A DNA stretch of 64,000 bases from Pseudomonas citrullilanati (GTDB lineage: Bacteria; Pseudomonadota; Gammaproteobacteria; Pseudomonadales; Pseudomonadaceae). A program made the position numbers and the translations under genes. Where the stretch lies: assembly GCF_030580855.1 (NCBI RefSeq), contig NZ_JAUQOP010000019.1, forward strand, positions 1-64,000, read 5' to 3'. The notes under the pieces were generated by a model. The model worked only from the letters and a program-made list of their open reading frames with translations, did not search any database and was not told where the DNA came from. Numbering within the stretch: the stretch's first letter is position 1; each line of letters starts with the position of its first letter. Shown piece after piece: positions 19,643 to 29,929 of the stretch.

Positions 19643-20674
19643 CTAGTAGCTGCTTTCCGGCAAGCTGGCGATGATCGAGCGGTAGCTGTTCATCCGTTGC
19701 TGGTGCACGCGGCCTTCTTCCAGGGCCTTGAGCAGGGCGCAGCCGGGTTCGCGGTCGTGCTTGCAGTCGCGGAAGCGGCAGGTGCCGATCAGTTCGTTGA
19801 ACTCGATGAAGCCGGCCTCCACGTCGGCCCGGCTGACATGGCCCAGGCCGAATTCGCGGATGCCCGGCGAGTCGATCAGTTCGCCGCCGCCCGGGAAGTG
19901 GAACAAGCGGGCGGTGGTGGTGGTGTGGGTACCCTGGCCGGACAGTTCGGACAGCGGCCCGACACGGGTCTCGACGTCCGGCAACAGGCTGTTGACCAGC
20001 GACGACTTGCCGACGCCGGACTGGCCGACGAACACGCTGATGCGCCCGTCCAGTTGCCGTTGCAACTGCTCCATGCCGTTGCCGTGGTGGGCCGAGACTT
20101 CCAGCACCGGATAACCCAGGTCCCGGTAGACCGACAGCAGGGCGTTCAGTGCCGGGGCGTTGTGTTCGTCGATCAGGTCGAATTTGTTCAGCAGCAGCAA
20201 AGGCCGGATGCCGGCGTGCTCGGCGGCCACCAGGTAGCGGTCGATCAGGTTGGCGTGGGGCTCGGGCAGCGGCGCGAACACGATGACGATCATGTCGACG
20301 TTGGCCGCCACGGGCTTGAGCTGGCCGCGACTGTCCGGCCGGCACAGTTCGGTGTGGCGCGGCAATTGCGCCACGATCACGCCGATGCCCTGGTTGCCGG
20401 CGCGCCAGACCACCTGGTCGCCGGTGACCAGCGCTGGCAGGTTGGCCCGCAGGTGGCAGCGGAACACCTGGCCGGCCAACTCGCCTTCGCGGGCCTCGAC
20501 CTCCACTTGCACACCGAAATGCGCGATCACCAGGCCGGTCTGTTCAGGACCCAGGTCACCACCCTCCAGGGCCTCGACAGCGCTGGATTCGCGTTTGGCG
20601 GCGCGGGCAGCGCGCTCGCCCTGGATCTTTTCGATGCGCCAGTTCTGACGACGATTGAGTTGGCGTTTGGCCAT
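19643..20674 (-). CDS. rsgA: ribosome small-subunit-dependent GTPase A
   Basis: RsgA is a circularly permuted GTPase that checks late 30S maturation. The 343-aa protein has an OB fold (about 45-110), then the G motifs in permuted order: NKFD (163-166), GQSGVGKSS (217-225) and DSPG (268-271). The zinc knuckle uses Cys299, Cys304, His306 and Cys312. The basic N-terminus [13 protein letters not shown] is typical. It is divergent from orn with about 107 bp between them. Confidence 0.97.
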   Translation of the reverse strand: MAKRQLNRRQNWRIEKIQGERAARAAKRESSAVEALEGGDLGPEQTGLVIAHFGVQVEVEAREGELAGQVFRCHLRANLPALVTGDQVVWRAGNQGIGVIVAQLPRHTELCRPDSRGQLKPVAANVDMIVIVFAPLPEPHANLIDRYLVAAEHAGIRPLLLLNKFDLIDEHNAPALNALLSVYRDLGYPVLEVSAHHGNGMEQLQRQLDGRISVFVGQSGVGKSSLVNSLLPDVETRVGPLSELSGQGTHTTTTARLFHFPGGGELIDSPGIREFGLGHVSRADVEAGFIEFNELIGTCRFRDCKHDREPGCALLKALEEGRVHQQRMNSYRSIIASLPESSY

Positions 20675-20781
20675 GGGTGTTCCGTATGAAGAAATGCAGC
20701 GATTAGGTAAAACGGCCGCGAGTTTAGCACGCCCGAGGGCCGGCCTAGGCTAAACTGCTTGGCTACGCCGAGGAGCCCCCC

Positions 20782-21324
20782 ATGCAAAATCCGCAGAACC
20801 TGATCTGGATCGACCTGGAAATGACCGGTCTGAACCCTGACACCGACGTCATCATCGAAATGGCCACCATCGTCACCGACAGCGACCTCAATACCCTGGC
20901 CGAAGGCCCGGTGATCGCGATCCATCACAGTGACGAAATCCTCGCCGGCATGGACGAATGGAACACCCGCCAGCATGGCGGCTCGGGCCTGACCCAACGC
21001 GTGCGCGAGAGCAAGATCAGCATGGCCGAGGCCGAGGCCCAGACCATCGCTTTCCTGGAACAGTGGGTGCCGAAGGGCAAGTCGCCGATCTGTGGCAACA
21101 GCATCTGCCAGGACCGTCGCTTCCTCTATACCCACATGAAGGCCCTGGAAAGCTACTTCCATTACCGCAACCTGGACGTCTCCACCCTCAAGGAACTGGC
21201 CGCGCGCTGGGCGCCGGAGGTGCGTGACAGCTTCCAGAAAGGCGGCAGCCACCTGGCCCTGGACGACATCCGCGAATCCATCGCCGAGCTGCAGCATTAC
21301 CGCAAGCATTTCATCAAGTTCTGA
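20782..21324 (+). CDS. orn: oligoribonuclease
   Basis: Orn degrades 2-5-nt RNAs, including pGpG from c-di-GMP breakdown, and is essential in many Pseudomonas. The 180-aa DEDDh exonuclease has Asp11 and Glu13 (WIDLEMTGL), Asp112 (QDRRF), His158 and Asp162/163 (GSHLALDD). Start ATG 20782 follows GAGGAGCC. Length is standard. Confidence 0.98.
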   Translation: MQNPQNLIWIDLEMTGLNPDTDVIIEMATIVTDSDLNTLAEGPVIAIHHSDEILAGMDEWNTRQHGGSGLTQRVRESKISMAEAEAQTIAFLEQWVPKGKSPICGNSICQDRRFLYTHMKALESYFHYRNLDVSTLKELAARWAPEVRDSFQKGGSHLALDDIRESIAELQHYRKHFIKF

Positions 21325-21339
21325 TCCAGCACAGCGCTC

Positions 21340-21472
21340 TTGTGGCGAGGGGGCTTGTGAGGGCAAGGCATGTGGGAGAAGAGCTTGCTCGCGAAACAGG
21401 CGACTCGGTCCCTGAAAGGCCGCATCGCCTTCATCGCGGGCAAGCCTTGCTCCCACAGATCCCCTCGCCACG
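21340..21472. repeat. nested REP: type-1 pair inside a type-2 pair
   Basis: Outer arms TGTGGCGAGGGGG (from 21340) and the inverted CCCCTCGCCAC (ending about 21471) enclose inverted type-1 arms (21371-21400 and about 21427-21457). Type-1 sequence appears to have inserted into a type-2 pair. Confidence 0.75.
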
Positions 21473-21560
21473 GGTTCTGTGGTGGACAGGCTGGCGCCGC
21501 CCTCTTTTGGTGCCTGCCCGAAATGGCTAGACTGCGCGCCCTCCTGCAAGGACCGCCACC

Positions 21561-22172
21561 ATGTTGTTGATGCTTTATCTGATCGCCATCACCGCCGAAG
21601 CCATGACCGGCGCCCTTTCTGCCGGGCGTCGCGGCATGGACTGGTTCGGCGTGGTGCTGATCGCCTGCGTCACCGCGCTGGGTGGCGGTTCGGTGCGCGA
21701 CGTGTTGCTCGGGCATTACCCGCTCACCTGGGTCAAGCACCCGGAATACCTGGTGCTGACCACCGCCGCGGCGATGCTGACGGTGTTCCTGGCGCGCTGG
21801 ATGCGTCACCTGCGCTCGCTGTTCCTGGTGCTCGATGCCCTGGGCCTGGTGGCGTTCACCCTGATCGGCTGCATGACGGCCCTGGAAATGGGCCACGGCA
21901 TGCTGGTGGCCTCGGTCAGCGGAGTCATCACCGGGGTGTTTGGCGGGATCCTGCGGGACATCTTCTGCAACGACATCCCGCTGATCTTCCGCCGCGAGCT
22001 GTACGCCAGCGTTTCGTTTGCGGCGGCGTGGTGCTATCTGCTCTGCGTCTACCTGCAATTGCCCAGCGAACAGGCGATCCTCATCACCTTGTTCGGCGGG
22101 TTCCTGCTGCGGCTCCTGGCGATCCGCTTTCACTGGGAAATGCCGAAGTTCGTCTACAACGACGAGGTCTGA
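21561..22172 (+). CDS. TRIC/UPF0126-family cation channel protein
   Basis: This 203-aa membrane protein with about seven helices is made of two homologous halves. Each half has the conserved glycine/Arg-Asp motif: GGGSVRDVLLG near 54 and FGGILRDIFCN near 137. These are the bacterial trimeric intracellular cation channel (YadS/YicG) features, consistent with a potassium-permeable homotrimer. Its end overlaps the convergent queG by 19 bp. Physiological role unknown. Confidence 0.88.
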   Translation: MLLMLYLIAITAEAMTGALSAGRRGMDWFGVVLIACVTALGGGSVRDVLLGHYPLTWVKHPEYLVLTTAAAMLTVFLARWMRHLRSLFLVLDALGLVAFTLIGCMTALEMGHGMLVASVSGVITGVFGGILRDIFCNDIPLIFRRELYASVSFAAAWCYLLCVYLQLPSEQAILITLFGGFLLRLLAIRFHWEMPKFVYNDEV

Positions 22173-23233
22173 CGCTCGGCGTGCTGGCGCAGCGCCCATT
22201 CGACATGCTCGCGCACCAGTTCCGACGGATAGTCGCGCCGCGCCTCCAATGCTTGCAGCACCGGGATGGTCGAAGGCGCATTGCCCAGGCCCACCGCCAG
22301 GTTGCGCAGCCAGCGTTCGTAGCCGGCCCGGCGTAGGGGCGAGCCTTCGGTGCTGCGCAGGAACGTTTCCTCGTCCCACAGGAACAGTTCGGCCAGCCCG
22401 GCGTTGTCGAGGTTGTGCCGCGGTTTGAAGTCGCTTTCCCCGGAGGGGCGGGCGAAGCGGTTCCAGGGACAGACGATCTGGCAGTCGTCACACCCGAACA
22501 CCCGGTTGCCGATCAACGGGCGCAGGTCTTCCGGGATGGCGTTCTTCAACTCGATGGTCAGGTAGGAAATGCAGCGACGGGCGTCCAGCACGTAGGGCCC
22601 GACGAAGGCGTTCGTCGGGCAAATGTCCAGGCAGGCGGTGCATTTTCCACAATGTTCACTGGCGTGGGGTGGATCTGTCGGCAGTGGCAAGTCGACGAAC
22701 AGCTCGCTCAGGAAGAAATAGCTGCCGGCCTTGCGGTTCAGCACCAGGGTGTTTTTACCGATCCAGCCAAGCCCGGCCTGTTCGGCGATGGCCTTTTCCA
22801 GGACCGGCGCGCTGTCGACGAAGGCGCGATAACCGAAGGGGCCGATGACCGCCTGGATTTTTTCGGCCAGTTGTTGCACGCGCTTACGGATCAATTTGTG
22901 GTAATCGCGGCCCAATGCATAGCGCGAGACGTAGGCTTTTTCCGGTTGGCCGAGCCTATGCGCCATTTGGGTGTCGCCGGGCAGGTAGTCCATGCGCAGG
23001 GACACCACCCGTAGGGTGCCGGGCACCAGTTCTTCCGGATGGGAGCGCTTGCTGCCGTGGGCGCCCATGTAGTCCATTTCGCCGTGGTAGCCCGCGTCGA
23101 GCCAGCGTTGCAGGTGTTGCTCATGCTCGGCAAGGTCCAGGCCGCTGATGCCGACCTGCTGGAAACCCAGCTGGCGGCCCCACTCCTTGATGGACTGGGC
23201 GAGGGCGGGCAGGTCTGTAGGAATGACGGGCAT
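22154..23233 (-). CDS. queG: epoxyqueuosine reductase
   Basis: QueG uses cobalamin and two [4Fe-4S] clusters to reduce epoxyqueuosine to queuosine in tRNA. The start is ATG 23233 (MPVIPTDLPALAQ), giving 359 aa. Ferredoxin-like clusters are visible: CGKCTACLDICP near 195-206 and CDDCQIVCPWN near 247-257. The C-terminal helical repeat region has VGLGNAPSTIPVLQ. It is divergent from nnr with about 63 bp between starts and convergent with the TRIC gene. Confidence 0.96.
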   Translation of the reverse strand: MPVIPTDLPALAQSIKEWGRQLGFQQVGISGLDLAEHEQHLQRWLDAGYHGEMDYMGAHGSKRSHPEELVPGTLRVVSLRMDYLPGDTQMAHRLGQPEKAYVSRYALGRDYHKLIRKRVQQLAEKIQAVIGPFGYRAFVDSAPVLEKAIAEQAGLGWIGKNTLVLNRKAGSYFFLSELFVDLPLPTDPPHASEHCGKCTACLDICPTNAFVGPYVLDARRCISYLTIELKNAIPEDLRPLIGNRVFGCDDCQIVCPWNRFARPSGESDFKPRHNLDNAGLAELFLWDEETFLRSTEGSPLRRAGYERWLRNLAVGLGNAPSTIPVLQALEARRDYPSELVREHVEWALRQHAERQTSSL

Positions 23234-23296
23234 GAGGCGAGAGAAACCGGAGCTGAGATGCGTATAATTCTGCCAGACATCGGAGCCCGAAGACGC

Positions 23297-24796
23297 ATGC
23301 CGCACACTAAAGATGATTTTCCCGACGCGCTGTACAGCGCTGCGCAAGTCCGGGCCCTCGACGCACAACTGATCGCGGCCGGCACCAGCGGCTTCGAATT
23401 GATGCAGCGTGCGGCCCGCGCCACTTGGCGGGCGATTGTCCGGCGCTGGCCCGATGCCAATGAACTGACCGTGCTCGCCGGCCACGGCAACAACGCTGGC
23501 GACGGCTACCTGGTCGCGACCCTGGCCCGTCGTGCGGGCTGGTCGGTGCGGGTGCTGGCGGTGGGTGAGCCGCGGCGCTTGCAGGGCGACGCCGCCAATG
23601 CCCACGCCGAAGCCATTGCCGTGGGCGTGCCGGTGGAGCCCTGGTCGGACGACGCCGAATTGCGCGGCGTGTTGCTGGACGCGTTGCTCGGCACCGGCCT
23701 GAGCGGCGACGTTCGCGAGCCTTATATTCGCGCCATCGACACCATCAACGTCAGCGGCCTGCCGGTCGCGGCGGTGGATATCCCCTCGGGCTTGTGCGCC
23801 GACACCGGACGGGTGCTGGGCACGGCGGTGACGGCTGACCTGACCGTCACCTTCATCGGCCTGAAGCTCGGGCTGTTCACGGGCGAGGCGGCGGACCGGG
23901 TCGGTGAGCGGGTGTTCAACGACCTGCAGGCCGACCCGGACCTCGTCGAGGCGGCGCCGACCAGCGCCCGATTGCTCTCGGCGCGCAATCTGCCGCGCCT
24001 GGCGCCGCGCGCCGCCACCGCCCACAAGGGCAGGTTCGGCCATGTGCTGTTGATCGGCGGCGACCGGGGTTTCGGCGGCGCGATCCAGATGAGCGCCGAA
24101 AGTGCCCTGCGGTGCGGCGCGGGCATGGTGTCGATGGCCACCCGCAGCGAGCACGTCGCCGCAGCGTTGACGCGCTTGCCGGAAGTCATGGTGCAGGGCA
24201 GTCATTCGGCCAACCAGTTGATGGGGTTGCTCAAGCAGGCCAGCGTCGTGGTGGTCGGGCCGGGCCTGGGCCAGGCCGCATGGGGTCGCAGCCTGCTGTC
24301 GGCGGCGGCCAATGCGCCGCTGCCGCAGGTCTGGGACGCCGATGCGCTGAACCTGCTGGGCAGCGGCGCTGTCAGTCTGCCCGAGGCTTGTGTCCTCACG
24401 CCGCACCCGGGGGAGGCGGCGCGGCTGCTGGGAATCTCCACGGCCCAGGTGCAGGCGGACCGCCCGGCGGCAGCCCATGCATTGAGCAAGAAATATACAG
24501 CCACGGTGATCCTCAAGGGTGCCGGCAGCCTGGTTGCCAGCCCGGATGGTCGCCTGGCGGTGTGCAGCCAGGGGCATCCGGCCATGGCCACCGCTGGCCT
24601 GGGGGATGTCCTGGCCGGGGTGGTCGGCGCGTTGCTGGCCCAGGGCCTGGAAGGCTTCGAGGCCGCCTGCCTGGCCGTGTGGCTGCATGCCAATGCCGGT
24701 ACCCAAGCCGGTCGGTCGGGCCGGGGGTTGGCGGCGACCGACCTGATCCCGGCCATTCGTCAGTTGTTGGAGGAGCATTCACCGTGTCTGAAGTAA
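23297..24796 (+). CDS. nnr: bifunctional NAD(P)H-hydrate epimerase / ADP-dependent dehydratase
   Basis: This 499-aa repair enzyme restores damaged NAD(P)H hydrates. The N-terminal YjeF_N epimerase (about 1-215) has GHGNNAGDGYLVA and DALLGTGLSG. The C-terminal ribokinase-like dehydratase (about 235-490) has VVGPGLGQ, LTPHPGEAARL and ATAGLGDVLAG with the catalytic Asp. Start ATG 23297 (MPHTKDDFPDALY) is the first one past the divergent queG start. tsaE overlaps the end by 13 bp. Confidence 0.96.
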   Translation: MPHTKDDFPDALYSAAQVRALDAQLIAAGTSGFELMQRAARATWRAIVRRWPDANELTVLAGHGNNAGDGYLVATLARRAGWSVRVLAVGEPRRLQGDAANAHAEAIAVGVPVEPWSDDAELRGVLLDALLGTGLSGDVREPYIRAIDTINVSGLPVAAVDIPSGLCADTGRVLGTAVTADLTVTFIGLKLGLFTGEAADRVGERVFNDLQADPDLVEAAPTSARLLSARNLPRLAPRAATAHKGRFGHVLLIGGDRGFGGAIQMSAESALRCGAGMVSMATRSEHVAAALTRLPEVMVQGSHSANQLMGLLKQASVVVVGPGLGQAAWGRSLLSAAANAPLPQVWDADALNLLGSGAVSLPEACVLTPHPGEAARLLGISTAQVQADRPAAAHALSKKYTATVILKGAGSLVASPDGRLAVCSQGHPAMATAGLGDVLAGVVGALLAQGLEGFEAACLAVWLHANAGTQAGRSGRGLAATDLIPAIRQLLEEHSPCLK

Positions 24797-25254
24797 CCCT
24801 GTACGTGGCGGATGAACACGCCATGACGGAATTAGGTGCGCGCATCGCCCGCACCACGGCCGGCCATGGCCTGATTTTTCTTGAAGGCGACCTCGGTGCC
24901 GGAAAAACCACCTTGTCCCGTGGCATCATTCGTGGCCTCGGCCACGTAGGCTCGGTAAAAAGCCCCACGTTCACATTGGTCGAGCCCTACGAGATCGGTG
25001 ATATCCGCGCGTTTCATTTCGACCTGTACCGCTTGGTGGATCCCGAAGAGCTGGAATTCCTCGGTATCCGCGATTATTTCGAAGATGACGCCTTGTGCCT
25101 GATCGAATGGCCTGACAAGGGTGCAGGCTTTTTGCCAAAGCCTGACCTGACCATTACCATTGGCGCGCAGAATGGCGGGCGTTCGCTGAAACTGACGCCG
25201 CAAGGCTCGCGTGGCGAGTCGTGGTGTGCCGCGTTGGCATTGGAAAACTATTGA
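24784..25254 (+). CDS. tsaE: tRNA t6A biosynthesis ATPase TsaE
   Basis: TsaE is the ATPase that works with TsaB and TsaD to form t6A37 in ANN-decoding tRNAs. The 156-aa protein has a P-loop GDLGAGKTT (35-43) and the segments SPTFTLVEPY and FHFDLYRL. It starts at GTG 24784, inside the end of nnr. An upstream open stretch in the same frame lies within nnr and is not used. Its stop overlaps the amiB start. Confidence 0.96.
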   Translation: MSEVTLYVADEHAMTELGARIARTTAGHGLIFLEGDLGAGKTTLSRGIIRGLGHVGSVKSPTFTLVEPYEIGDIRAFHFDLYRLVDPEELEFLGIRDYFEDDALCLIEWPDKGAGFLPKPDLTITIGAQNGGRSLKLTPQGSRGESWCAALALENY

Positions 25255-26684
25255 TGATGGGGTTTGGTATGCGCTTTCGCGCGGTGGTTGCTGTCGTAGG
25301 ACTGTTGCTTACGGCACTGGCCGTCGATGCTGTGGCCGAGACAAAGGTCAACAGCGTTCGCCTCTGGCGGGCGCCGGATAACACTCGACTGGTGTTCGAC
25401 CTGACGGGCCCGGTGCAGCACAGCGTGTTCACCCTGACCGCCCCCGACCGCCTGGTGATCGACATCAACGGCGCCTCCCTGGGCGCGCCGCTGAACGTCG
25501 CCACCGCCAACACGCCGATTACCGCGATGCGTTCGGCCCAGCGCACGCCAACCGACCTGCGGGTGGTCATCGACCTGAAAAAGGCCGTGACCCCGAAGAG
25601 CTTCACGCTCGCCCCCAACGCCCAGTACGGCAACCGGTTGGTGGTGGATCTGTTCGACAACCCGGCCGACGCCGCGCCGCCACCCCCGCCACCGACCAAT
25701 GTCGCCACGGTACCCGCAGTGCCGGTGACCCCGGCCGAGCCTGCGATCAAGCTGCCACCGGCGCCGGCCGGCAAGCGCGACATCATCGTCGTGATCGACG
25801 CCGGTCACGGCGGCGAAGACCCGGGGGCCTCGGGCTCCCGCGGGCAGCGTGAAAAAGACGTGGTGCTGTCCATCGCCCGTGAGCTGCAACGCCAGGTCAA
25901 CGGCATGAAGGGCTTCCGCGCCGAACTGACGCGCACCGGGGACTACTTCATCCCATTGCGTGGGCGTACCGAGATCGCCCGCAAGAAAGGCGCCGACCTG
26001 TTCGTCTCCATCCACGCCGACGCCGCGCCTTCCGCGGCGGCCTTCGGCGCCTCGGTGTTCGCCCTGTCCGACCGCGGTGCGACGTCCGAGACCGCCCGCT
26101 GGCTGGCCGACAGTGAAAACCGTTCCGACCTGATCGGTGGCGCCGGCAACGTCAGCCTCGACGACAAGGACCGAATGCTTGCCGGCGTGTTGCTCGACCT
26201 CTCGATGACCGCTTCGTTGACCTCCAGCTTGAACGTCGGCCAGAAGGTCCTGAGCAACATCGGCCGCGTCACGCCACTGCACAAGCAGCGGGTGGAACAG
26301 GCCGGCTTCATGGTGCTCAAGTCCCCGGATATTCCGTCGATCCTGGTTGAAACCGGCTTCATCTCCAATGCCAACGAAGCGTCCAAGCTGTCGTCGTCCA
26401 GCCACCAACAGGCGCTGGCCCGTTCCATCAGCAGCGGCGTGCGGCAGTTTTTCCAGCAGAACCCGCCCCCGGGCACCTACATCGCCTGGTTGCGTGACTC
26501 CGGCAAGATCGCCCAAGGCCCGCGGGACCATCGAGTCAGCCCGGGCGAGACCCTGGCGATGATCGCGGTGCGCTACCAGGTATCGCCGGCCACGCTGCGC
26601 AGTGCCAACAACCTCAAGAGTGACGAGCTGAAGATCGGCCAGACCCTGACCATTCCCGGCAACGAAGTGGCGTCCAAGCAATGA
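25254..26684 (+). CDS. amiB: N-acetylmuramoyl-L-alanine amidase
   Basis: This periplasmic zinc amidase cleaves septal peptidoglycan during daughter-cell separation. The signal peptide is [19 protein letters not shown]. It is followed by an AMIN domain (about 30-125), a proline-rich linker (PPPPPP near 142), the Amidase_3 domain (about 175-400) and a C-terminal LysM (about 430-475). Zinc-site segments are [11 protein letters not shown] and SIHADA; the catalytic glutamate is in [10 protein letters not shown]. The start is uncertain: ATG 25254 overlaps the tsaE stop (ATGA), while 25257 and 25269 (with GGGG six bases upstream) are alternatives. mutL overlaps its end. Confidence 0.95.
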   Translation: MMGFGMRFRAVVAVVGLLLTALAVDAVAETKVNSVRLWRAPDNTRLVFDLTGPVQHSVFTLTAPDRLVIDINGASLGAPLNVATANTPITAMRSAQRTPTDLRVVIDLKKAVTPKSFTLAPNAQYGNRLVVDLFDNPADAAPPPPPPTNVATVPAVPVTPAEPAIKLPPAPAGKRDIIVVIDAGHGGEDPGASGSRGQREKDVVLSIARELQRQVNGMKGFRAELTRTGDYFIPLRGRTEIARKKGADLFVSIHADAAPSAAAFGASVFALSDRGATSETARWLADSENRSDLIGGAGNVSLDDKDRMLAGVLLDLSMTASLTSSLNVGQKVLSNIGRVTPLHKQRVEQAGFMVLKSPDIPSILVETGFISNANEASKLSSSSHQQALARSISSGVRQFFQQNPPPGTYIAWLRDSGKIAQGPRDHRVSPGETLAMIAVRYQVSPATLRSANNLKSDELKIGQTLTIPGNEVASKQ

Positions 26685-28594
26685 GCGATGAAGTGATCGG
26701 CGGCAGCGCCCGCATCGAACTGCTCAGCCCGCGGCTGGCGAACCAGATCGCCGCCGGTGAGGTGGTCGAGCGCCCGGCATCGGTGATCAAGGAATTGCTG
26801 GAGAACAGCCTCGATTCGGGGGCCAAGCGGATCGACGTGGACGTCGAGCAGGGCGGGGTCAAGCTGTTGCGGGTGCGCGATGACGGCGGCGGCATTTCTT
26901 CCGACGACCTGCCGCTGGCCCTGGCGCGTCATGCCACCAGCAAGATCCGCGACCTGGAAGACCTGGAGCGGGTCATGAGCCTGGGGTTTCGTGGCGAGGC
27001 GCTGGCGTCCATCAGTTCGGTGTCGCGCCTGACTCTCACCTCGCGCACCCGCGATGCCGACCAGGCCTGGCAGGTCGAGACCGAAGGCCGGGACATGGCC
27101 TCCCGGGTCCAGCCGGCCGCCCACCCGGTGGGCACCTCGGTGGAAGTGCGCGACCTGTTCTTCAACACCCCGGCCCGGCGCAAGTTCCTCAAGGCCGAGA
27201 AAACCGAATTCGATCATCTGCAGGAAGTCATCAAGCGCCTGGCCCTGGCGCGTTTTGACGTGGCATTTCATTTGCGCCACAACGGCAAAACCATCCTCAG
27301 CCTGCACGAGGCCCATGACGAGGCGGCCCGTGCCCGGCGCGTGGGGGCGGTGTGCGGCGCGGGTTTCCTCGAACAGGCATTGCCCATCGAGGTGGAGCGC
27401 AATGGCCTGCGGCTATGGGGTTGGGTCGGGTTGCCGACCTTCTCCCGCAGCCAGGCCGACTTGCAGTATTTCTACGTGAACGGCCGGGCGGTACGCGACA
27501 AACTGGTGGCCCACGCCGTGCGCCAGGCGTATCGCGATGTGCTGTTCAACGGCCGGCATCCGACGTTCGTGCTGTTTTTCGAGGTCGACCCGGCGGTGGT
27601 GGACGTCAACGTGCACCCGACCAAGCACGAAGTGCGTTTCCGCGATGGGCGCATGGTCCACGATTTCCTCTACGGCACCCTGCACCGCGCCCTGGGCGAT
27701 GTGCGTCCGGAAGACCAGCTCGCGGCGCCAGCCGCGGTGGGCGCGATGGTCCGGCCCACGGGGCTGGAGGCTGGCGAGTTCGGTCCCCAGGGCGAAATGC
27801 GCCTGGCGGCCAACGCGTTGCTGGAACAACCCCAGCCCCAGCCGAGCTACAACCCGGCCGGGACCGGTGCCGGCAGCGGCTATCAGTATCAATACACGCC
27901 GCGCCCGCAATCGAACGTGCCGGCGGCCGAGGCCCAGGCGGCCTACCGCGAGTTTTTCAAGCCGCTGCCGGAAGCCGGCGCCACGGCCCTGCCCGACGGC
28001 CAGGGCGACATTCCGCCGTTGGGTTATGCCCTGGCGCAGCTCAAGGGTATCTACATCCTCTCGGAAAATGCCCAGGGCCTGGTCCTGGTGGACATGCATG
28101 CCGCCCACGAACGGATCATGTACGAGCGGCTGAAAATCGCCATGGCTAGCGAAGGCCTCAGCGGGCAGCCGTTGCTGGTGCCCGAATCCCTGGCGGTCAG
28201 CCAGCGTGAAGCCGATTGCGCCGAAGAACACGTGGGCTGGTTCCAGCGCCTGGGCTTCGAGTTGCAACGCCTGGGCCCGGAAACCCTGGCGATCCGCCAG
28301 ATCCCGGCCCTGTTGAAACAGGCCGAAGCCAATCGGCTGGTCAGCGACGTACTGGCCGACCTGATGGAATACGGCACCAGCGACCGCATCCAGGCGCACC
28401 TGAACGAACTGCTCGGCACCATGGCCTGCCACGGCGCGATCCGCGCCAACCGGCGCCTGGCCCTGCCGGAAATGAATGGCCTGCTGCGGGACATGGAAAA
28501 CACCGAGCGCAGCGGCCAGTGCAACCATGGCCGGCCGACCTGGACCCAATTGGGCCTGGACGACCTGGACAAACTGTTCTTGCGCGGTCGTTGA
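26681..28594 (+). CDS. mutL: DNA mismatch repair protein MutL with endonuclease motif
   Basis: MutL links MutS mismatch recognition to strand incision. The 637-aa protein has an N-terminal GHKL ATPase ([40 protein letters not shown]), a variable Pro/Gln-rich linker (about 370-440) and a C-terminal dimerisation domain. That domain has [12 protein letters not shown] at 471-482, matching the DQHAxxERIxYE nuclease motif of organisms without MutH, plus [12 protein letters not shown] and [10 protein letters not shown], the metal-site segments. Starts within the amiB stop and overlaps miaA by one base. Confidence 0.97.
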   Translation: MSDEVIGGSARIELLSPRLANQIAAGEVVERPASVIKELLENSLDSGAKRIDVDVEQGGVKLLRVRDDGGGISSDDLPLALARHATSKIRDLEDLERVMSLGFRGEALASISSVSRLTLTSRTRDADQAWQVETEGRDMASRVQPAAHPVGTSVEVRDLFFNTPARRKFLKAEKTEFDHLQEVIKRLALARFDVAFHLRHNGKTILSLHEAHDEAARARRVGAVCGAGFLEQALPIEVERNGLRLWGWVGLPTFSRSQADLQYFYVNGRAVRDKLVAHAVRQAYRDVLFNGRHPTFVLFFEVDPAVVDVNVHPTKHEVRFRDGRMVHDFLYGTLHRALGDVRPEDQLAAPAAVGAMVRPTGLEAGEFGPQGEMRLAANALLEQPQPQPSYNPAGTGAGSGYQYQYTPRPQSNVPAAEAQAAYREFFKPLPEAGATALPDGQGDIPPLGYALAQLKGIYILSENAQGLVLVDMHAAHERIMYERLKIAMASEGLSGQPLLVPESLAVSQREADCAEEHVGWFQRLGFELQRLGPETLAIRQIPALLKQAEANRLVSDVLADLMEYGTSDRIQAHLNELLGTMACHGAIRANRRLALPEMNGLLRDMENTERSGQCNHGRPTWTQLGLDDLDKLFLRGR

Positions 28595-29565
28595 TGAGCC
28601 AGTTGCCACCCGCGATTTTCCTGATGGGGCCGACGGCCGCCGGCAAGACCGACCTGGCCATCGAACTGACCAAGGTCCTGCCCTGCGAGCTGATCAGCGT
28701 CGATTCGGCGCTGGTCTACCGGGGCATGGACATCGGCACCGCCAAGCCGTCCAAGGCGCTGCTGGCCGAATTTCCCCACCGCTTGATCGATATCCTCGAT
28801 CCGGCCGAGGCCTATTCGGCGGCGGATTTTCGTCGCGACGCCCTCCAGGCCATGGCCGAGATCACCGCCCGCGGCAAGATTCCCCTGCTGGTGGGCGGCA
28901 CCATGCTGTATTACAAGGCCCTGGTCGATGGCCTGGCGGACATGCCGGCGGCCGATCCCGAGGTTCGCGCCGGGATCGAAGAAGAGGCCGCGCGCCTTGG
29001 CTGGCAGGCCCTGCACGAGCAATTGGCGGTCATCGACCCGGAATCGGCCGCGCGCATTCATCCCAACGATCCGCAGCGGCTCAGCCGGGCGCTGGAGGTT
29101 TATCGGGTCAGCGGCCAGAGCATGACCGCCCTGCGCCAGCGACAATCTGCGCAAAGTACTGAAGCAGCCGCTTCGGGACTGCAACAATTGCCCTATACTG
29201 TCGCGAATCTGGCCATCGCCCCGGCGAACCGGCAAGTGCTGCACCAGCGAATTGAACAAAGATTCACATTAATGTTGGAACAGGGATTCATCGACGAGGT
29301 CGTAGCCCTGCGTAAGCGAAGTGACCTGCACGCCGGGTTGCCGTCTATACGTGCTGTGGGTTACCGCCAGGTCTGGGATTACCTTGACGGCAAGCTGACG
29401 TCAGCCGAGATGCGGGAGCGTGGGATCATTGCCACGCGCCAATTGGCGAAACGCCAGTTCACCTGGCTGCGCAGCTGGACTGACCTGCATTGGCTCGACA
29501 GTCTCGATTGCGACAATCTGCCACGCGCCTTGAAATACCTCGGGACCATCTCCATATTGAGCTGA
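28594..29565 (+). CDS. miaA: tRNA dimethylallyltransferase
   Basis: MiaA adds the dimethylallyl group to A37 of UNN-decoding tRNAs. It is 323 aa from ATG 28594. The P-loop is GPTAAGKT (12-19), followed by [19 protein letters not shown], which binds the substrate phosphate, and the C-terminal [12 protein letters not shown] and [12 protein letters not shown]. hfq follows after about 90 bp, the classical miaA-hfq-hflX order. Confidence 0.97.
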   Translation: MSQLPPAIFLMGPTAAGKTDLAIELTKVLPCELISVDSALVYRGMDIGTAKPSKALLAEFPHRLIDILDPAEAYSAADFRRDALQAMAEITARGKIPLLVGGTMLYYKALVDGLADMPAADPEVRAGIEEEAARLGWQALHEQLAVIDPESAARIHPNDPQRLSRALEVYRVSGQSMTALRQRQSAQSTEAAASGLQQLPYTVANLAIAPANRQVLHQRIEQRFTLMLEQGFIDEVVALRKRSDLHAGLPSIRAVGYRQVWDYLDGKLTSAEMRERGIIATRQLAKRQFTWLRSWTDLHWLDSLDCDNLPRALKYLGTISILS

Positions 29566-29656
29566 GTCCTTGCAATAGCCGTCTATCCTTGGGGGTGTGA
29601 CGGCCCAAGCCATCTGATTCCGATTTTTATTATTGATCCTTAAAGGAGTGCGGCAC

Positions 29657-29917
29657 ATGTCAAAAGGGCATTCGCTACAAGACCCTTACTTGAACACTTT
29701 ACGTAAAGAAAAAGTTGGGGTGTCCATCTATCTCGTCAACGGGATCAAACTGCAAGGCACGATCGAGTCGTTCGACCAGTTCGTCATCCTTCTGAAAAAC
29801 ACCGTCAGCCAGATGGTCTACAAGCACGCGATCTCCACCGTCGTGCCAGTCCGTCCAATTCGCCTGCCTAGCGCAACCGAATCCGAAGGCGGCGACGCTG
29901 AACCGGGTAACGCCTGA
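29657..29917 (+). CDS. hfq: RNA chaperone Hfq
   Basis: This hexameric Sm-like protein pairs small RNAs with mRNAs and, in Pseudomonas, acts with Crc in catabolite repression. It has 86 aa. The Sm1 core is [20 protein letters not shown] and the Sm2 motif is [11 protein letters not shown] strong SD, AAAGGAG (29641-29647), precedes ATG 29657. The C-terminal tail is short, as in Pseudomonas. Confidence 0.98.
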   Translation: MSKGHSLQDPYLNTLRKEKVGVSIYLVNGIKLQGTIESFDQFVILLKNTVSQMVYKHAISTVVPVRPIRLPSATESEGGDAEPGNA

Positions 29918-29929
29918 TAGGAGCCTCCT

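Noticed and set aside
21340..21472. rho-independent terminator for orn
   Set aside because: The palindromes belong to REP families and lack a T tract after the stem; any terminator activity would be secondary.
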